Of a stretch of 64,000 nt of DNA, positions 1 through 8,527 are shown one piece after another. The translations under genes were made by a program, and so were the position numbers. Source of the DNA: an uncultured Clostridium sp. (lineage in GTDB: Bacteria > Bacillota > Clostridia > TANB77 > CAG-508); the NCBI GenBank assembly GCA_947368535.1, contig CANBHY010000005.1, positions 1 through 64,000 on the forward strand, given 5' to 3'. Every line of letters starts with the position of its first letter. Within the stretch, counting starts at the first letter, position 1. Under the pieces are notes generated by a model. That model saw only the letters and a list, made by a program, of their open reading frames with translations. It was not told the origin of the DNA and did no database searches.

Positions 1-120
1 AAAAATCCCTCCTTGATATTTTTTATTTTATCACGGAAGGATTTATTTACACAACTTTTTCTATACTCTCGATCAAATAACTCCTTTTCCTCCAATGAAA
101 TAATGTTTTAAAAATTAAAT

Positions 121-150
121 CCCTCTAAGAAAACTCTTAGAGGGACTTTT
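121..150. terminator. Bidirectional terminator hairpin
   Basis: A perfect 10-bp stem (arms 121-130 and 135-144, loop AAAC) is followed by a T run on the plus strand and a weaker T-rich stretch on the minus strand. It lies just after the stop of the small minus-strand gene at 151-291. Bases 1-120 contain no gene or other structure I can support. Confidence 0.75.
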
Positions 151-291
151 TTATAATACACCTACTTTTTTAGCTAAATGTTTACCTTTTCTTATTATTT
201 TACTTTTTTCTCTTTTGCTCATATCCTTATATAGCATCATGGCTGTTGCAGTAGCCATTGAACCTATTAATGCACCTTTAACAAATTTCAT
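151..291 (-). CDS. Small cationic protein with short hydrophobic N-terminus, 46 aa
   Basis: This gene is shorter than a usual ORF cutoff but well supported: GGAGGTAG lies just before the ATG at 291, the frame ends in TAA at 151, and a terminator follows at once. The product begins MKFVKGALIGSMATATAMML, a Gly/Ala-rich hydrophobic stretch, followed by a lysine/arginine-rich tail (KREKSKIIRKGKHLAKK). That shape, a small membrane-associated basic protein, recurs in Clostridia, but I know no function. It lies on the same strand downstream of the TauE/SafE pair. Confidence 0.7.
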   Translation of the reverse strand: MKFVKGALIGSMATATAMMLYKDMSKREKSKIIRKGKHLAKKVGVL

Positions 292-312
292 TTTCTACCT
301 CCTTTATTTTTT

Positions 313-702
313 TTATTTGTTTTTAGTATTTGCTTTTCTATCTTTTCTATACGATGTATAAATTTCATATATTTCAAAAATTGCGATTGCCAACAAAAAA
401 ATTCCAAATAACTTTTTTAATTTTGTATTATTGAATTTAAAAGAAATTTGACATCCTACTATTGCTCCAATTATTCCGCTGATTATAATTGTAATTGCAT
501 TTTTATAATTTATTTTTTTATTTTTTATATTCATTATTATTGCTACAATTGATGTTGGTATAAAAAAAACTAAATTCGTTGCTTGTATTACATGTTGATT
601 TAATTTTGTAAATATACCTAATAATAAAATAAGTATTGTTCCACCACCCATTCCTAAAGCTGCTACCATTCCTGATATAGTTCCAATAACTACTTCTACC
701 AT
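313..702 (-). CDS. Half-size TauE/SafE-family membrane permease, second half
   Basis: This hydrophobic protein of 129 aa starts with a glycine-rich first helix (MVAALGMGGGTILILLLG) typical of TauE/SafE (DUF81) transporters, which export sulfite, sulfonates or other organic anions. It has about four membrane segments and a charged C-terminal tail. Full-length members are about 250 aa with two homologous halves; here each half is its own gene. It has its own AGGAGAAAAT site right after the stop of the upstream half (711-1067), so this is a natural two-gene arrangement rather than a frameshift. The two products presumably form a heterodimeric permease. The substrate cannot be told from sequence. 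Confidence 0.8.
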   Translation of the reverse strand: MVEVVIGTISGMVAALGMGGGTILILLLGIFTKLNQHVIQATNLVFFIPTSIVAIIMNIKNKKINYKNAITIIISGIIGAIVGCQISFKFNNTKLKKLFGIFLLAIAIFEIYEIYTSYRKDRKANTKNK

Positions 703-710
703 ATTTTCTC

Positions 711-1067
711 CTAAATAATCATTCTTAAAGATGCATATACTAAAAATATTACAAATAAAATTTTTAGTATATTTTTGTTTAAGGATACTAATGCTTTAGA
801 TCCTATAACTCCACCTATTATTCCTCCAATTGCGCATTTAATCGATATATTCCAATCAATTAAATTTTGATTATAATAAAAAAAACTACTTGTTAATACC
901 ATAAAAAATATACACATTATTGTTGTAGCTCTAGCTATAACTTCATCTTCTTTTTGAATAATAGTCATAAATGGCACAAGTATTAATCCTCCTCCTGCTC
1001 CAAATAATCCACTAATAATTCCTGCTATAAATCCTATCAGTATATTTTGTATTTTCTCTTTATTCAT
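711..1067 (-). CDS. Half-size TauE/SafE-family membrane permease, first half
   Basis: This 118-aa membrane protein carries the family's conserved first-helix motif GLFGAGGGLILVPFM and about four hydrophobic segments. It is the first gene of a minus-strand pair with 313-702, separated by 8 bases and a separate ribosome binding site. The two halves match the two internal repeats of full-length TauE/SafE proteins, which transport anions such as sulfite or sulfoacetate across the cytoplasmic membrane. The assignment rests on the glycine motif and hydrophobic profile; the substrate is unknown. Confidence 0.8.
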   Translation of the reverse strand: MNKEKIQNILIGFIAGIISGLFGAGGGLILVPFMTIIQKEDEVIARATTIMCIFFMVLTSSFFYYNQNLIDWNISIKCAIGGIIGGVIGSKALVSLNKNILKILFVIFLVYASLRMII

Positions 1068-1138
1068 AATATTATTTTTTACTTAACAAATTTTTTTATT
1101 CATTTTTATCTTATTAATCATTATGTGTCTTTGTTTTC

Positions 1139-1167
1139 TTGAATTTATCTCATTTTTAATGTATAAT
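1139..1167 (+). promoter_or_regulatory. SigA-type promoter of the 89-aa orphan gene
   Basis: TTGAAT at 1139-1144 and TATAAT at 1162-1167 are 17 bases apart, with the start codon about 30 bases downstream. The -10 matches consensus exactly. Confidence 0.65.
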
Positions 1168-1197
1168 ATTTTTAGTTCATATTAGGAGGTAGGTTAA

Positions 1198-1467
1198 ATG
1201 GAACATGGATTAACAATCGTAAATCAAACACAACATTCCATCGATGTCTACAAATCTGATTTATCTGTGACTGCTTTGAATGGAGACTGTACTTTTGATT
1301 GTGAAAATTTGGAAGAAAATGTGCATATTCATGTGCATTCTCGGTATGGTAGCTTAGTTATAAAAAAACGAGCAAACCAGTATGTTTTCACAAAGTATGG
1401 AAAGCTCACTGTAACCACAGATCAAAGTGATGGTCGTTTTGCTATTCGTATTCTTGAAAAGCATTAA
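1198..1467 (+). CDS. Orphan 89-aa protein, beta-rich, function unknown
   Basis: The start ATG follows a strong AGGAGGTAGGTTAA site, and the gene has its own promoter and terminator, so it is a free-standing cassette. The product has no signal peptide or membrane segment, is rich in beta-prone and His/Val residues (HIHVHSRYGSLVIKK), and contains two cysteines close together. I do not recognise the family. Base composition is clearly richer in G+C than the neighbours and codons such as CTC, GTC and an in-frame CGG appear, which native genes here avoid. That suggests acquisition by transfer. Length and clean boundaries argue that it is real. Confidence 0.6.
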   Translation: MEHGLTIVNQTQHSIDVYKSDLSVTALNGDCTFDCENLEENVHIHVHSRYGSLVIKKRANQYVFTKYGKLTVTTDQSDGRFAIRILEKH

Positions 1468-1510
1468 CGATTTTGCATCCCAGATTTTCTAATTATCAAA
1501 TCTATTCGGT

Positions 1511-1540
1511 GGCGGGGATATTTTCCCGCCTCGCGTCTTT
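1511..1540 (+). terminator. Terminator of the 89-aa orphan gene
   Basis: The stem GGCGGGGA / TTCCCGCC (loop TATT) lies 43 bases after the stop codon and is followed by a T-rich tract. It is unusually GC-rich for this region, like the gene it closes. Confidence 0.6.
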
Positions 1541-1593
1541 TATGTGTTATATATTAACTTTACTCATATATAAATATAATTTTCCCATTATTT

Positions 1594-1619
1594 TGTAACG
1601 TTTTTCTTTTTTAAACGTC
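1594..1619 (+). promoter_or_regulatory. ECF-sigma-type promoter, probably autoregulatory
   Basis: TGTAAC at 1594-1599 and CGTC at 1616-1619 are 16 bases apart, matching the -35/-10 pattern of ECF sigma promoters (AAC at -35, CGTC at -10). It lies 23 bases before the start codon of an ECF sigma gene, the usual place for an autoregulated promoter. The link to this sigma is inferred. Confidence 0.65.
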
Positions 1620-1641
1620 TAATTTACAAAGGAGCAAACAT

Positions 1642-2137
1642 ATGAAGAAAAATATAGAAGATATATATGTAGAATATTTTGATCTTGTATATAAATATCT
1701 GTATTGCTTAACTCAAAGTAGTGATTTAGCAGAAGAGCTAACTCAAGATACTTTTTTTAGGGCAATCATGAATATTCATACTTTTAAAAATCAATCAAAA
1801 ATTTCTACTTGGTTATGTCAAATAGCAAAAAATCTTTATTTTGATGAACTTCGTAAAAAGAAAAAAATTTCTGATACTTCTGATGATATTTTTGATTATA
1901 TAAATATTGATGAAAGTATTGAAAATAAGTTCATTTCAAATGAAGAACATTCAGAATTAAATAAAAAAATAGATTCTTTAGATGATATGACTAAAAAAGT
2001 TATTTATCTTCATATTTATTATGATTTGACTTTTAAAGAAATTGGAAAAGTACTCCGGTAGAACTGAAACTTGGGCTAGAGTTACTTATTATAGAGGAAA
2101 GAATAAGTTGAAAGAAGGTGATTCTTATGAAAAATAA
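1642..2137 (+). CDS. ECF RNA polymerase sigma factor, interrupted by a +1 frame change at CGG
   Basis: Region 2 (DLVYKYLYCLTQSSDLAEEL, then QDTFFRA and the STWLCQIAKN block) and the start of region 4 (LTFKEIGKVL) are clear. The zero frame stops at 2061, in the middle of the region 4 helix-turn-helix. In the +1 frame the sequence continues at once with GRTETWARVTYYRGKNKL, exactly what ECF sigmas have there, and ends at 2137. The full product would be about 164 aa, normal for the family. The change is one extra C in CTC-CGG-TAG at 2053-2061. The restored frame overlaps the anti-sigma start at 2127 by 11 bases, suggesting translational coupling. Either it is a mutation or artefact, or the ribosome shifts at CGG. 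Confidence 0.8.
2056..2059 (+). other. CGGT +1 shift site in the sigma gene
   Basis: The zero-frame codon is CGG, followed directly by TAG. Reading resumes correctly if C at 2056 is skipped or CGGT is read as one unit; homologues have glycine at this place (VLGRTE). Confidence 0.65.
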
Positions 2138-3143
2138 AGATTGTAATTTAGTTAGAGATTTACTTCCTAATTATATTGAAAATTTAACAAATAATGATAC
2201 TAATTTATTTATTGAAAATCATTTAAAAGAATGTAGCGAATGCACTGATATTCTTAATTCTATGAAATCTGGGGAAAATGAAAATGAAAAAACTAACTCT
2301 AAAAAATTTGTTAAGTTTTCTAAAAAATTTCGTAAAAAATATAAGATTTTAAAGTATATAGTTTTATTGATTTTATTTATTATTATTTTTCATACAGCTA
2401 GAAATTGTTTTATTTATTTAAGTATAGCTAAAAAACGTAATGAATCAATTTTTTCAAAAACTAATTATCATTATCAGATGTATGTCTATAGTAAGGGGCA
2501 TCTTTTTTCTGAAGAATGGTATGTTAAAGATGGCAGACATTTATATACTTATTCATCTTGCAGTTTAGAAGATAATTCTTTTAATAATGCTAAATATTAT
2601 CAGTACTATGATGGTCAAAATATTTATAGCTATGATGTGGATAAAAAATTTTTTACTGTTACTCCGCCAAATGACAATTCTATTTTAAAACCATATATTA
2701 TGGACTCTATTAATAAAATTAATTTTACTCCTGCTGAATTGTTAGTTTGTTTTTTGTCTAAATATGATTCTTGTAGGATTAATGAAATAGATTGTTATAG
2801 GTTTACCGAACCATCTAAGTTTAATCATGATTTTTTTGCTTGTTACAATAAATCAACTGGTATGCCAATAAAATCTTCTAATGTTTCTTCTGGATCTCAG
2901 GTAGATGTCTATCATTATATAGACTTTGATGTTGTTACTGATGATGACTTAATTCTTCCTAATGTCGACGAATATAAACCTTATGATGAAGTTAAAGATA
3001 AGTTTATGTTAGAAGATTTAAACTCAGCTATACAAAGTAATGATTTGGAGCTTATAAAGCTTGATTTAAAAGCAATGCTAGATGAAAAGATTGAAATACC
3101 TTCTGAGTACTATGAAAAATATAAATATTTATTAGAAGAATAA
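2127..3143 (+). CDS. Membrane anti-sigma factor with zinc-finger N-terminus
   Basis: This protein probably holds the upstream ECF sigma inactive at the membrane. The ATG at 2127 follows AAGGTG at good spacing; an in-frame GTG at 2118 lies inside the ribosome binding site and is less likely. The first 40 residues contain a His-x3-Cys-x2-Cys anti-sigma zinc finger (NHLKECSEC). A lysine-rich linker and one membrane helix (about residues 74-100) follow, then an external domain of about 235 aa with many Tyr and Asp residues and no family I recognise. Its start overlaps the restored end of the sigma frame. The signal it senses is unknown. Confidence 0.85.
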   Translation: MKNKDCNLVRDLLPNYIENLTNNDTNLFIENHLKECSECTDILNSMKSGENENEKTNSKKFVKFSKKFRKKYKILKYIVLLILFIIIFHTARNCFIYLSIAKKRNESIFSKTNYHYQMYVYSKGHLFSEEWYVKDGRHLYTYSSCSLEDNSFNNAKYYQYYDGQNIYSYDVDKKFFTVTPPNDNSILKPYIMDSINKINFTPAELLVCFLSKYDSCRINEIDCYRFTEPSKFNHDFFACYNKSTGMPIKSSNVSSGSQVDVYHYIDFDVVTDDDLILPNVDEYKPYDEVKDKFMLEDLNSAIQSNDLELIKLDLKAMLDEKIEIPSEYYEKYKYLLEE

Positions 3144-3163
3144 TTTGTATATTATCCCACTTT

Positions 3164-3198
3164 AAAAGAGGACTTTCTAAAAATAGAAGCCCTCTTTT
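3164..3198. terminator. Bidirectional terminator between anti-sigma and rarA
   Basis: Arms AAAAGAGG (3164-3171) and CCTCTTTT (3191-3198) give T runs on both strands and separate two convergent genes. Confidence 0.8.
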
Positions 3199-4458
3199 CT
3201 ATTTATTAAAGTTTTCATCTTTTATATTTTCATCAGGAATGTAATATTTTGTTCCTAGCATTTTATCGGGTAGATATTGTTGTTCTACCCAATGTCCTGG
3301 ATAATCGTGTGGATATTTATATCCTTCTCCATATCCAAAATCTTTCATTCCACTAGCTGGTGCGTTTCTTATATGCATTGGTATAGTTCCTGTGTCTTTG
3401 CTTCCTACATCTTCTATAGCTTGGTTTATCGCATTATATGATGCATTAGATTTTTTAGACTCAGCTATATATACTGCTGCTTCTGCTAATATTATTCTAG
3501 CTTCAGGCATTCCTACCATTGACACCGCTTGCATTGCGGATGTTGCAATTACTAATGCTTGTGGATTTGCTAATCCTACATCTTCTGCTGCTGATATTAC
3601 TAGTCTTCTAGCTAAAAACATTGGGTCTTCTCCCGCTTCTAATGCTCTTGCTAAATAAAATATTGCAGCATCTGAGTCACTTCCTCTAAGTGATTTTATC
3701 ATTGCACTTATATTATCATAGTGACTGTCTCCGTTTTTATCAAACATTGTTTTTTTCTTATTAAAGCTTTGTGCTGCTATTTCTTCTGTGATTTCTATTT
3801 CGCCTTTGAAATTCATTTTTGTAGTAAGTACTGCTATTTCTAGCCCATTTAATGCTGTTCTTACGTCTCCTCCTGATATTTCTGCAATTTTTTCTATTAT
3901 ATCGTCTGATATTTTAACATTATAATCTGCTAATCCTTCTTTTGAAACTAATGCATTTTTTATAACTTTTATAATATCAGCTTTTTTTAAAGGCTCTAGT
4001 TTTATTACCATTGATCTTGATATTAAAGCTTTATTTACTTCAAAATATGGATTTTCTGTTGTTGCTCCTATTAATATTACTGTTCCATCTTCTACAAATG
4101 GCAATAATGCATCTTGTTGTAGTTTATTAAATCTATGTATCTCATCAATGAATAATATGCATTTTCCAGTTGGATTCATAAATGGATTACTAGCTTCTTG
4201 TATTGCATTTTTCATATCTGCAACGCCTGAAGTTACTGCATTTAATTTTTTAAATTGATATTTTGTTGTATTACTTATTACTTTTGCAAGTGAAGTTTTT
4301 CCACAACCTGGAGGTCCCCAAAGTATTATGCTTGATAGTCTATCAGCTTTTATGGTTCTATATAATAATTTGTCTTTTCCTACTATATGTTCTTGTCCAA
4401 CAAATTCTTCTAATGTTTTTGGTTTCATTCTAAAGGCTAATGGTTGTGTTTCGTTCAT
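3199..4458 (-). CDS. rarA: Replication-associated recombination protein A (AAA+ ATPase)
   Basis: RarA/MgsA is a clamp-loader-like AAA+ ATPase that acts at stalled replication forks. The 419-aa product has Walker A (GPPGCGKTS), Walker B (FIDEIHRFNK), sensor 1 (GATTENP) and arginine finger (ISRSMV) in the usual order, then the C-terminal tetramerisation domain (KKTMFDKNGDSHYD, GSDSDAAIFYLAR). The ATG at 4458 follows AAAGGAG and gives the family-typical start; the longer upstream extension has no site. It ends right before a terminator and lies downstream of ruvA on the same strand, so two fork-repair genes are together. Confidence 0.95.
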   Translation of the reverse strand: MNETQPLAFRMKPKTLEEFVGQEHIVGKDKLLYRTIKADRLSSIILWGPPGCGKTSLAKVISNTTKYQFKKLNAVTSGVADMKNAIQEASNPFMNPTGKCILFIDEIHRFNKLQQDALLPFVEDGTVILIGATTENPYFEVNKALISRSMVIKLEPLKKADIIKVIKNALVSKEGLADYNVKISDDIIEKIAEISGGDVRTALNGLEIAVLTTKMNFKGEIEITEEIAAQSFNKKKTMFDKNGDSHYDNISAMIKSLRGSDSDAAIFYLARALEAGEDPMFLARRLVISAAEDVGLANPQALVIATSAMQAVSMVGMPEARIILAEAAVYIAESKKSNASYNAINQAIEDVGSKDTGTIPMHIRNAPASGMKDFGYGEGYKYPHDYPGHWVEQQYLPDKMLGTKYYIPDENIKDENFNK

Positions 4459-4517
4459 CGCTTTTTCTCCTTTAACTGTTGTCAAAAAGAACGTCCCAAT
4501 TGACAACCTTTAATATT

Positions 4518-5117
4518 TTATCTTGCTAAATTCTTTAATGCACTTTTTATTATTTCTTCTGTTGATACATTTTTAAGTTGTATTTTTTCAAATACTCTCT
4601 TAATTTCTGCTTTGTTATATCCTAATATTTGTAATGCTTGCGTTGCTTCGTTTATTGCTTCTACATTGCTTATTTCTTCTGATTTTGTTTCTGATTTTTC
4701 TTCTATTGCATTTTCTACTTTTAACTTATCTTTTAATTCTAATATCATTCTTTGTGCTGATTTTGTACCTATTCCTGGTATTTTTACTAGTTCTTTTATA
4801 TCATTTGATATTACTGCTAATGCAAATTGTGATGGTGTTATATTAGATAACATAGTTATCGCTGTTTTTGCTCCTATTCCACTTACTTGTAATAATAGTT
4901 CAAACATTTTTAATTCTTCATTACTTGTAAATCCATATAAACTTATATTATCTTCTCTTACATGATAATGTGTATATATTTTTATTTTTTCTCCTAGTTC
5001 TCCAAGTGTCATCATTGTTTTTTCTGATATGTATATTTTGTATCCTATTCCTGCTGTTTCTATTACTATAGAATCTTTTGCTTTTTCTTCTAAAGTTCCC
5101 TTTATATATGCGTACAT
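4518..5117 (-). CDS. ruvA: Holliday junction branch migration protein RuvA
   Basis: RuvA binds four-way junctions and loads the RuvB helicase. The 199-aa product has the N-terminal OB fold (MYAYIKGTLEEKAKDSIVIE), the two helix-hairpin-helix motifs (LLQVSGIGAKTAITML and LVKIPGIGTKSAQRMILELK) and the C-terminal RuvB-binding domain (EATQALQILGYNKAEI). The start at 5117 is set by AAGGAGAAAAAT. ruvB is not adjacent, unlike in many bacteria; rarA follows instead, about 60 bases downstream. Confidence 0.95.
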   Translation of the reverse strand: MYAYIKGTLEEKAKDSIVIETAGIGYKIYISEKTMMTLGELGEKIKIYTHYHVREDNISLYGFTSNEELKMFELLLQVSGIGAKTAITMLSNITPSQFALAVISNDIKELVKIPGIGTKSAQRMILELKDKLKVENAIEEKSETKSEEISNVEAINEATQALQILGYNKAEIKRVFEKIQLKNVSTEEIIKSALKNLAR

Positions 5118-5207
5118 ATTTTTCTCCTTACCAAACAAATTTTCTTTATTTTATCATATATTATTTTTTTTGCAATACTTTTTTCTTATTCTATAAATAA
5201 AAAAAGA

Positions 5208-5233
5208 GAGCATAAGTTATAAAACTTATACTC
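5208..5233 (-). terminator. Terminator after the serpin gene
   Basis: An 11-bp stem with one G-T pair (5208-5218 / 5223-5233) is followed on the minus strand by TCTTTTTTTATT. Confidence 0.75.
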
Positions 5234-5252
5234 CTTATCTTTTTTGTTATTT

Positions 5253-6917
5253 TTAATACTCTACTCTTAGATAATCTGGAACTGTTTGATCATCTTCCCA
5301 TAAAAGTGGTTCATATACATTACCTGCAAACCAAACTTCTCCTGTTTCTTTATCTCTTATTAAAAACATATATGGTTTATCAAATGTTAAGTCTATTTTT
5401 TCAATTGGTACTTCAAATACATAATCGAAGAACTCTCCTGCTCCCATTCCTCCTGCCATTGTTACTGCTGATGCTTTTATTCCATCTTGTGTAAATTCTA
5501 TATTTGCTTTATGTTTTGCATCTGAAATATATGTATCTTCATCTTCTGTTAAATTTGTAAGTTCTGCTTTTCCTTGTTCAAAAACTGCTGCTATTCCCAT
5601 TTTATTTAAATCTTCCATTAAATCAAGATCATAATCAAATTTAAATTTTGGAATATATCCTGTAATTTCCGTTATAACTCCATCATTAAAGTTTTCTGAT
5701 TTTAATTCTTTTAAATTTCCTATTAAATCTTTTATTTCTTCTACATTTGTATCTTCAATAAATTTATCAAGTTCTTCTTCTGTTGGCATTATAGCAATAT
5801 ACTCTAAAGTAGTTCCATCGTATTCTTTTAAATCTTTAGCAAACATTTTTACTTCATCATCAACGTATAATGAAAAATCTGTTGAATATGAAACATCTTT
5901 ATAATTTGAATCAAGTTCTTTTAAATATCCATCTTGTGTTAACCATGAATCATTATTATCAGTACCTTCTAAGTATTCTTTAGCTACTTTCTTTATATTT
6001 TCATCAGAGTAATCTCCATTAAATGTATCTGTATATTCTTTTCCTTCATTTTTAGCCCATTTCATAAATTCTTCTGTAACTGTTTCTCTTATCTTGTCTT
6101 CTCCTAATTCGTTCATTATGTCATAATTGTTTAGTGTTGCATATATTTCCATACCTGATACTTTATCATTTATATTTTCAAATTCATGTGATCTTACTTC
6201 TGCTGGTGTTTGCCACCAAGTATTATTTATATGTTCGTAATCACAATCAAGTTTTAAATTTTTATCTTTGTCATAATCTCTATCGTTGCTAAGGAATTTA
6301 GTTCTCCATTCCATATCTATTCCAAGTGCGTTAACTAGAGCAAAGTTTAAACTTTTAACATCATCATCTGTTACTAAGTTTTCTATTAATTTTAATGTTT
6401 TATCACTTATCCATGAATTAATAGTATCTGCACTTTCAAATGAGTCTGTTATTACATCTGCATTATATTTTTCTTGTAATAAAGATTTATATTCTTTTTT
6501 AACATCAAATGTGTCTCTAACAAATAATGCATTTCCAAAAGACATGTTTTTGCTATTAGTATAGTCTTTAACTTTATAACTGCTTAATATATTTGATATT
6601 TCTTCTTTTGCATCTCCTTCAGCTGCTTCTTCTAGCATTCCTAATGCATATTTAATTGAAAGTGGACTATATACTAAATTTTCTTTTTGATTTTCCATTT
6701 TCAAAAAGCTTAAATCAAAATTTGAAAGTCCTTCATCAATTTGATATTCAGACATTTTTTTAGTTTCTTTTTTCTCTTCTTGTTTTTCTTCTTTTTTCTC
6801 TGTTGCAACATCTTCAGTATCTTTTTCTTTATTCATATATTGATATCCTAGTACACATCCTACAACTGCTATAATTATTAATAATAAAGCAATAATAATA
6901 ACTTTAGTTTTTTTCAT
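5253..6917 (-). CDS. Membrane-anchored serpin (serine protease inhibitor)
   Basis: The product is 554 aa. A basic start and hydrophobic segment containing VVGC (possible lipobox, Cys about 22) are followed by a lysine/glutamate-rich linker and the serpin fold. Serpin marks are NLVYSPLSIKYALGMLEEAA near the N-terminus, the hinge and reactive loop GIKASAVTMAGG, and the closing strands KPYMFLIRDKETGEVWFAGNVYEP. It is longer than the usual 380-420 aa because of an acidic insertion of roughly 120 aa in the middle. The ATG at 6917 has AAGGAGAAGAAA; earlier in-frame Met codons have no site. It likely acts outside the cell against host or community proteases. A strong promoter lies upstream. Confidence 0.9.
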   Translation of the reverse strand: MKKTKVIIIALLLIIIAVVGCVLGYQYMNKEKDTEDVATEKKEEKQEEKKETKKMSEYQIDEGLSNFDLSFLKMENQKENLVYSPLSIKYALGMLEEAAEGDAKEEISNILSSYKVKDYTNSKNMSFGNALFVRDTFDVKKEYKSLLQEKYNADVITDSFESADTINSWISDKTLKLIENLVTDDDVKSLNFALVNALGIDMEWRTKFLSNDRDYDKDKNLKLDCDYEHINNTWWQTPAEVRSHEFENINDKVSGMEIYATLNNYDIMNELGEDKIRETVTEEFMKWAKNEGKEYTDTFNGDYSDENIKKVAKEYLEGTDNNDSWLTQDGYLKELDSNYKDVSYSTDFSLYVDDEVKMFAKDLKEYDGTTLEYIAIMPTEEELDKFIEDTNVEEIKDLIGNLKELKSENFNDGVITEITGYIPKFKFDYDLDLMEDLNKMGIAAVFEQGKAELTNLTEDEDTYISDAKHKANIEFTQDGIKASAVTMAGGMGAGEFFDYVFEVPIEKIDLTFDKPYMFLIRDKETGEVWFAGNVYEPLLWEDDQTVPDYLRVEY

Positions 6918-6947
6918 TTTCTTCTCCTTTTTTAATTTGATATAAAA

Positions 6948-6977
6948 ATTATATCTATTTGAATATCTTTTTGTCAA
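6948..6977 (-). promoter_or_regulatory. Strong SigA-type promoter of the serpin gene
   Basis: On the minus strand TTGACA (6972-6977) and TATAAT (6948-6953) both match consensus exactly with an 18-base spacer, about 30 bases before the start codon. Confidence 0.75.
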
Positions 6978-6997
6978 ATTCTATTTTTCCTTACTGC

Positions 6998-7025
6998 TTG
7001 TTTTTTTCTAAAAATGTTATATAAT
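6998..7025 (+). promoter_or_regulatory. Probable promoter of asnS
   Basis: TTGTTT (6998-7003) and TATAAT (7020-7025) are 16 bases apart, with the start codon 37 bases downstream. The -35 is weak. Confidence 0.45.
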
Positions 7026-7062
7026 AATTGTATTATTTTAATAGATTGAAAGGATTTTTTAT

Positions 7063-8460
7063 ATGAGTAAAGATAATATTTTAATTAAAGATTTATACAG
7101 AAATACAGATAGTTATTTAGAAAAAGATATTAAAATTAGTGGTTGGGTAAAAACTGTTAGAGATTCTAAAACTTTTGGTTTTATAGAAATCAATGATGGT
7201 TCCTTCTTTAAAAATGTTCAAATAGTTTTTAATGACTCTCTTTCTAATTTTGAAGATATTAGAAAATTAACTATTGCTTCTTCTATTATTGTAGAAGGAA
7301 AGTTAGTTAAGACTGAAAATGCTAAACAACCTTTTGAAATTCATGCTACTAATATAGAGATATTTAATCTAGCTTCTTCTGAATATCCACTTCAAAAGAA
7401 AAGACATACTTTTGAATATTTAAGAACTATTGCTCACTTACGTCCTAGAACTAATACTTTTAATGCTGTTTTTAGAGTTCGCTCTGTTGTTTCTTTTGCT
7501 ATTCATAAATTTTTTCAAGAACGTGGATTTGTATATGTTCATACTCCAATAATCACTTCTAGTGATGCTGAAGGTGCTGGAGAAATGTTTACTGTTACTT
7601 CTTGTGATTTAGATAATTTGCCAAAAGATGATAAAAATAGAATGGATTTTTCAAAAGACTTTTTTGCTAGACCTGCTCATTTAACTGTTAGCGGTCAACT
7701 AGATGTTGAAACTTATGCTTTTGCTTTTAGAAATGTTTATACTTTTGGGCCTACATTTAGAGCTGAAAATTCTAATACAGTAAAACATGCTGCTGAATTT
7801 TGGATGATTGAACCGGAGATTTGTTTTGCTGATTTAAATGATGATATTAATTTAGCTGAAGACATGCTTAAATACATTATTAAAGATGTTTTAGAAAATG
7901 CTCCTGAGGAAATGGAATTTTTTGATAAGTTTGTTAGTCCAGGTTTATTAGAAAGATTAAATAATGTTTTAAATTCTGATTTTGGTAGAATTACTTATAC
8001 TGATGCTATTAAAGAATTAGAAAAAAATAATGATAAATTTGAATTTCCTGTTTCTTGGGGTACTGATATTCAAACTGAACATGAAAGATATTTAAGTGAA
8101 GTTGTTTTTGGTAGACCTGTTTTTGTTACTGATTATCCAAAAGATATTAAAGCTTTTTATATGAAGCAAAATGATGATGGTAAAACTGTTGCTGCTACTG
8201 ATTTACTTGTTCCTGGTATTGGTGAATTAATTGGTGGTAGCCAACGTGAGGATGATTTAGAAAAGCTTGAGATTAGAATGAAAGAGCTTGGTCTTCCTAA
8301 AGATGAGTACTGGTGGTACTTAGACTTACGTAAATATGGTAGTATTACTCACTCTGGTTTTGGATTAGGTTTTGAAAGACTTTTAATGTATCTTACTGGT
8401 ATGCAAAACATTCGTGATGTAATTCCTTTCCCTAGAACTCCAAATAATTGTGAATTTTAA
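7063..8460 (+). CDS. asnS: Asparaginyl-tRNA synthetase
   Basis: This class II enzyme charges tRNA-Asn. The 465-aa product shows the N-terminal OB anticodon-binding domain ([23 protein letters not shown]), motif 2 ([21 protein letters not shown], split here for length), the Asn-type signature AGEMFTVT, and motif 3 ([15 protein letters not shown]) near the end. It stands alone with its own promoter and a strong terminator. An AAAGGATTTTTTAT site precedes the ATG. Reading is uninterrupted and has no in-frame CGG. Confidence 0.97.
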   Translation: MSKDNILIKDLYRNTDSYLEKDIKISGWVKTVRDSKTFGFIEINDGSFFKNVQIVFNDSLSNFEDIRKLTIASSIIVEGKLVKTENAKQPFEIHATNIEIFNLASSEYPLQKKRHTFEYLRTIAHLRPRTNTFNAVFRVRSVVSFAIHKFFQERGFVYVHTPIITSSDAEGAGEMFTVTSCDLDNLPKDDKNRMDFSKDFFARPAHLTVSGQLDVETYAFAFRNVYTFGPTFRAENSNTVKHAAEFWMIEPEICFADLNDDINLAEDMLKYIIKDVLENAPEEMEFFDKFVSPGLLERLNNVLNSDFGRITYTDAIKELEKNNDKFEFPVSWGTDIQTEHERYLSEVVFGRPVFVTDYPKDIKAFYMKQNDDGKTVAATDLLVPGIGELIGGSQREDDLEKLEIRMKELGLPKDEYWWYLDLRKYGSITHSGFGLGFERLLMYLTGMQNIRDVIPFPRTPNNCEF

Positions 8461-8470
8461 TATAATGGTA

Positions 8471-8511
8471 AAACCGGAGCGCATTATTATATGCGCCCCG
8501 GTTTCTTTTTT
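8471..8511 (+). terminator. Terminator of asnS
   Basis: A long hairpin (ACCGG-A-GCGCAT / ATGCGC-C-CCGGT) is followed by TTTCTTTTTT. Confidence 0.85.
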
Positions 8512-8527
8512 CTCTCATCAGCTCCAG

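Noticed and set aside
313..1067. TauE/SafE halves as another CGG-type frame change
   Set aside because: No CGG at the junction, and the second half has its own AGGAGAAAAT site and start codon.
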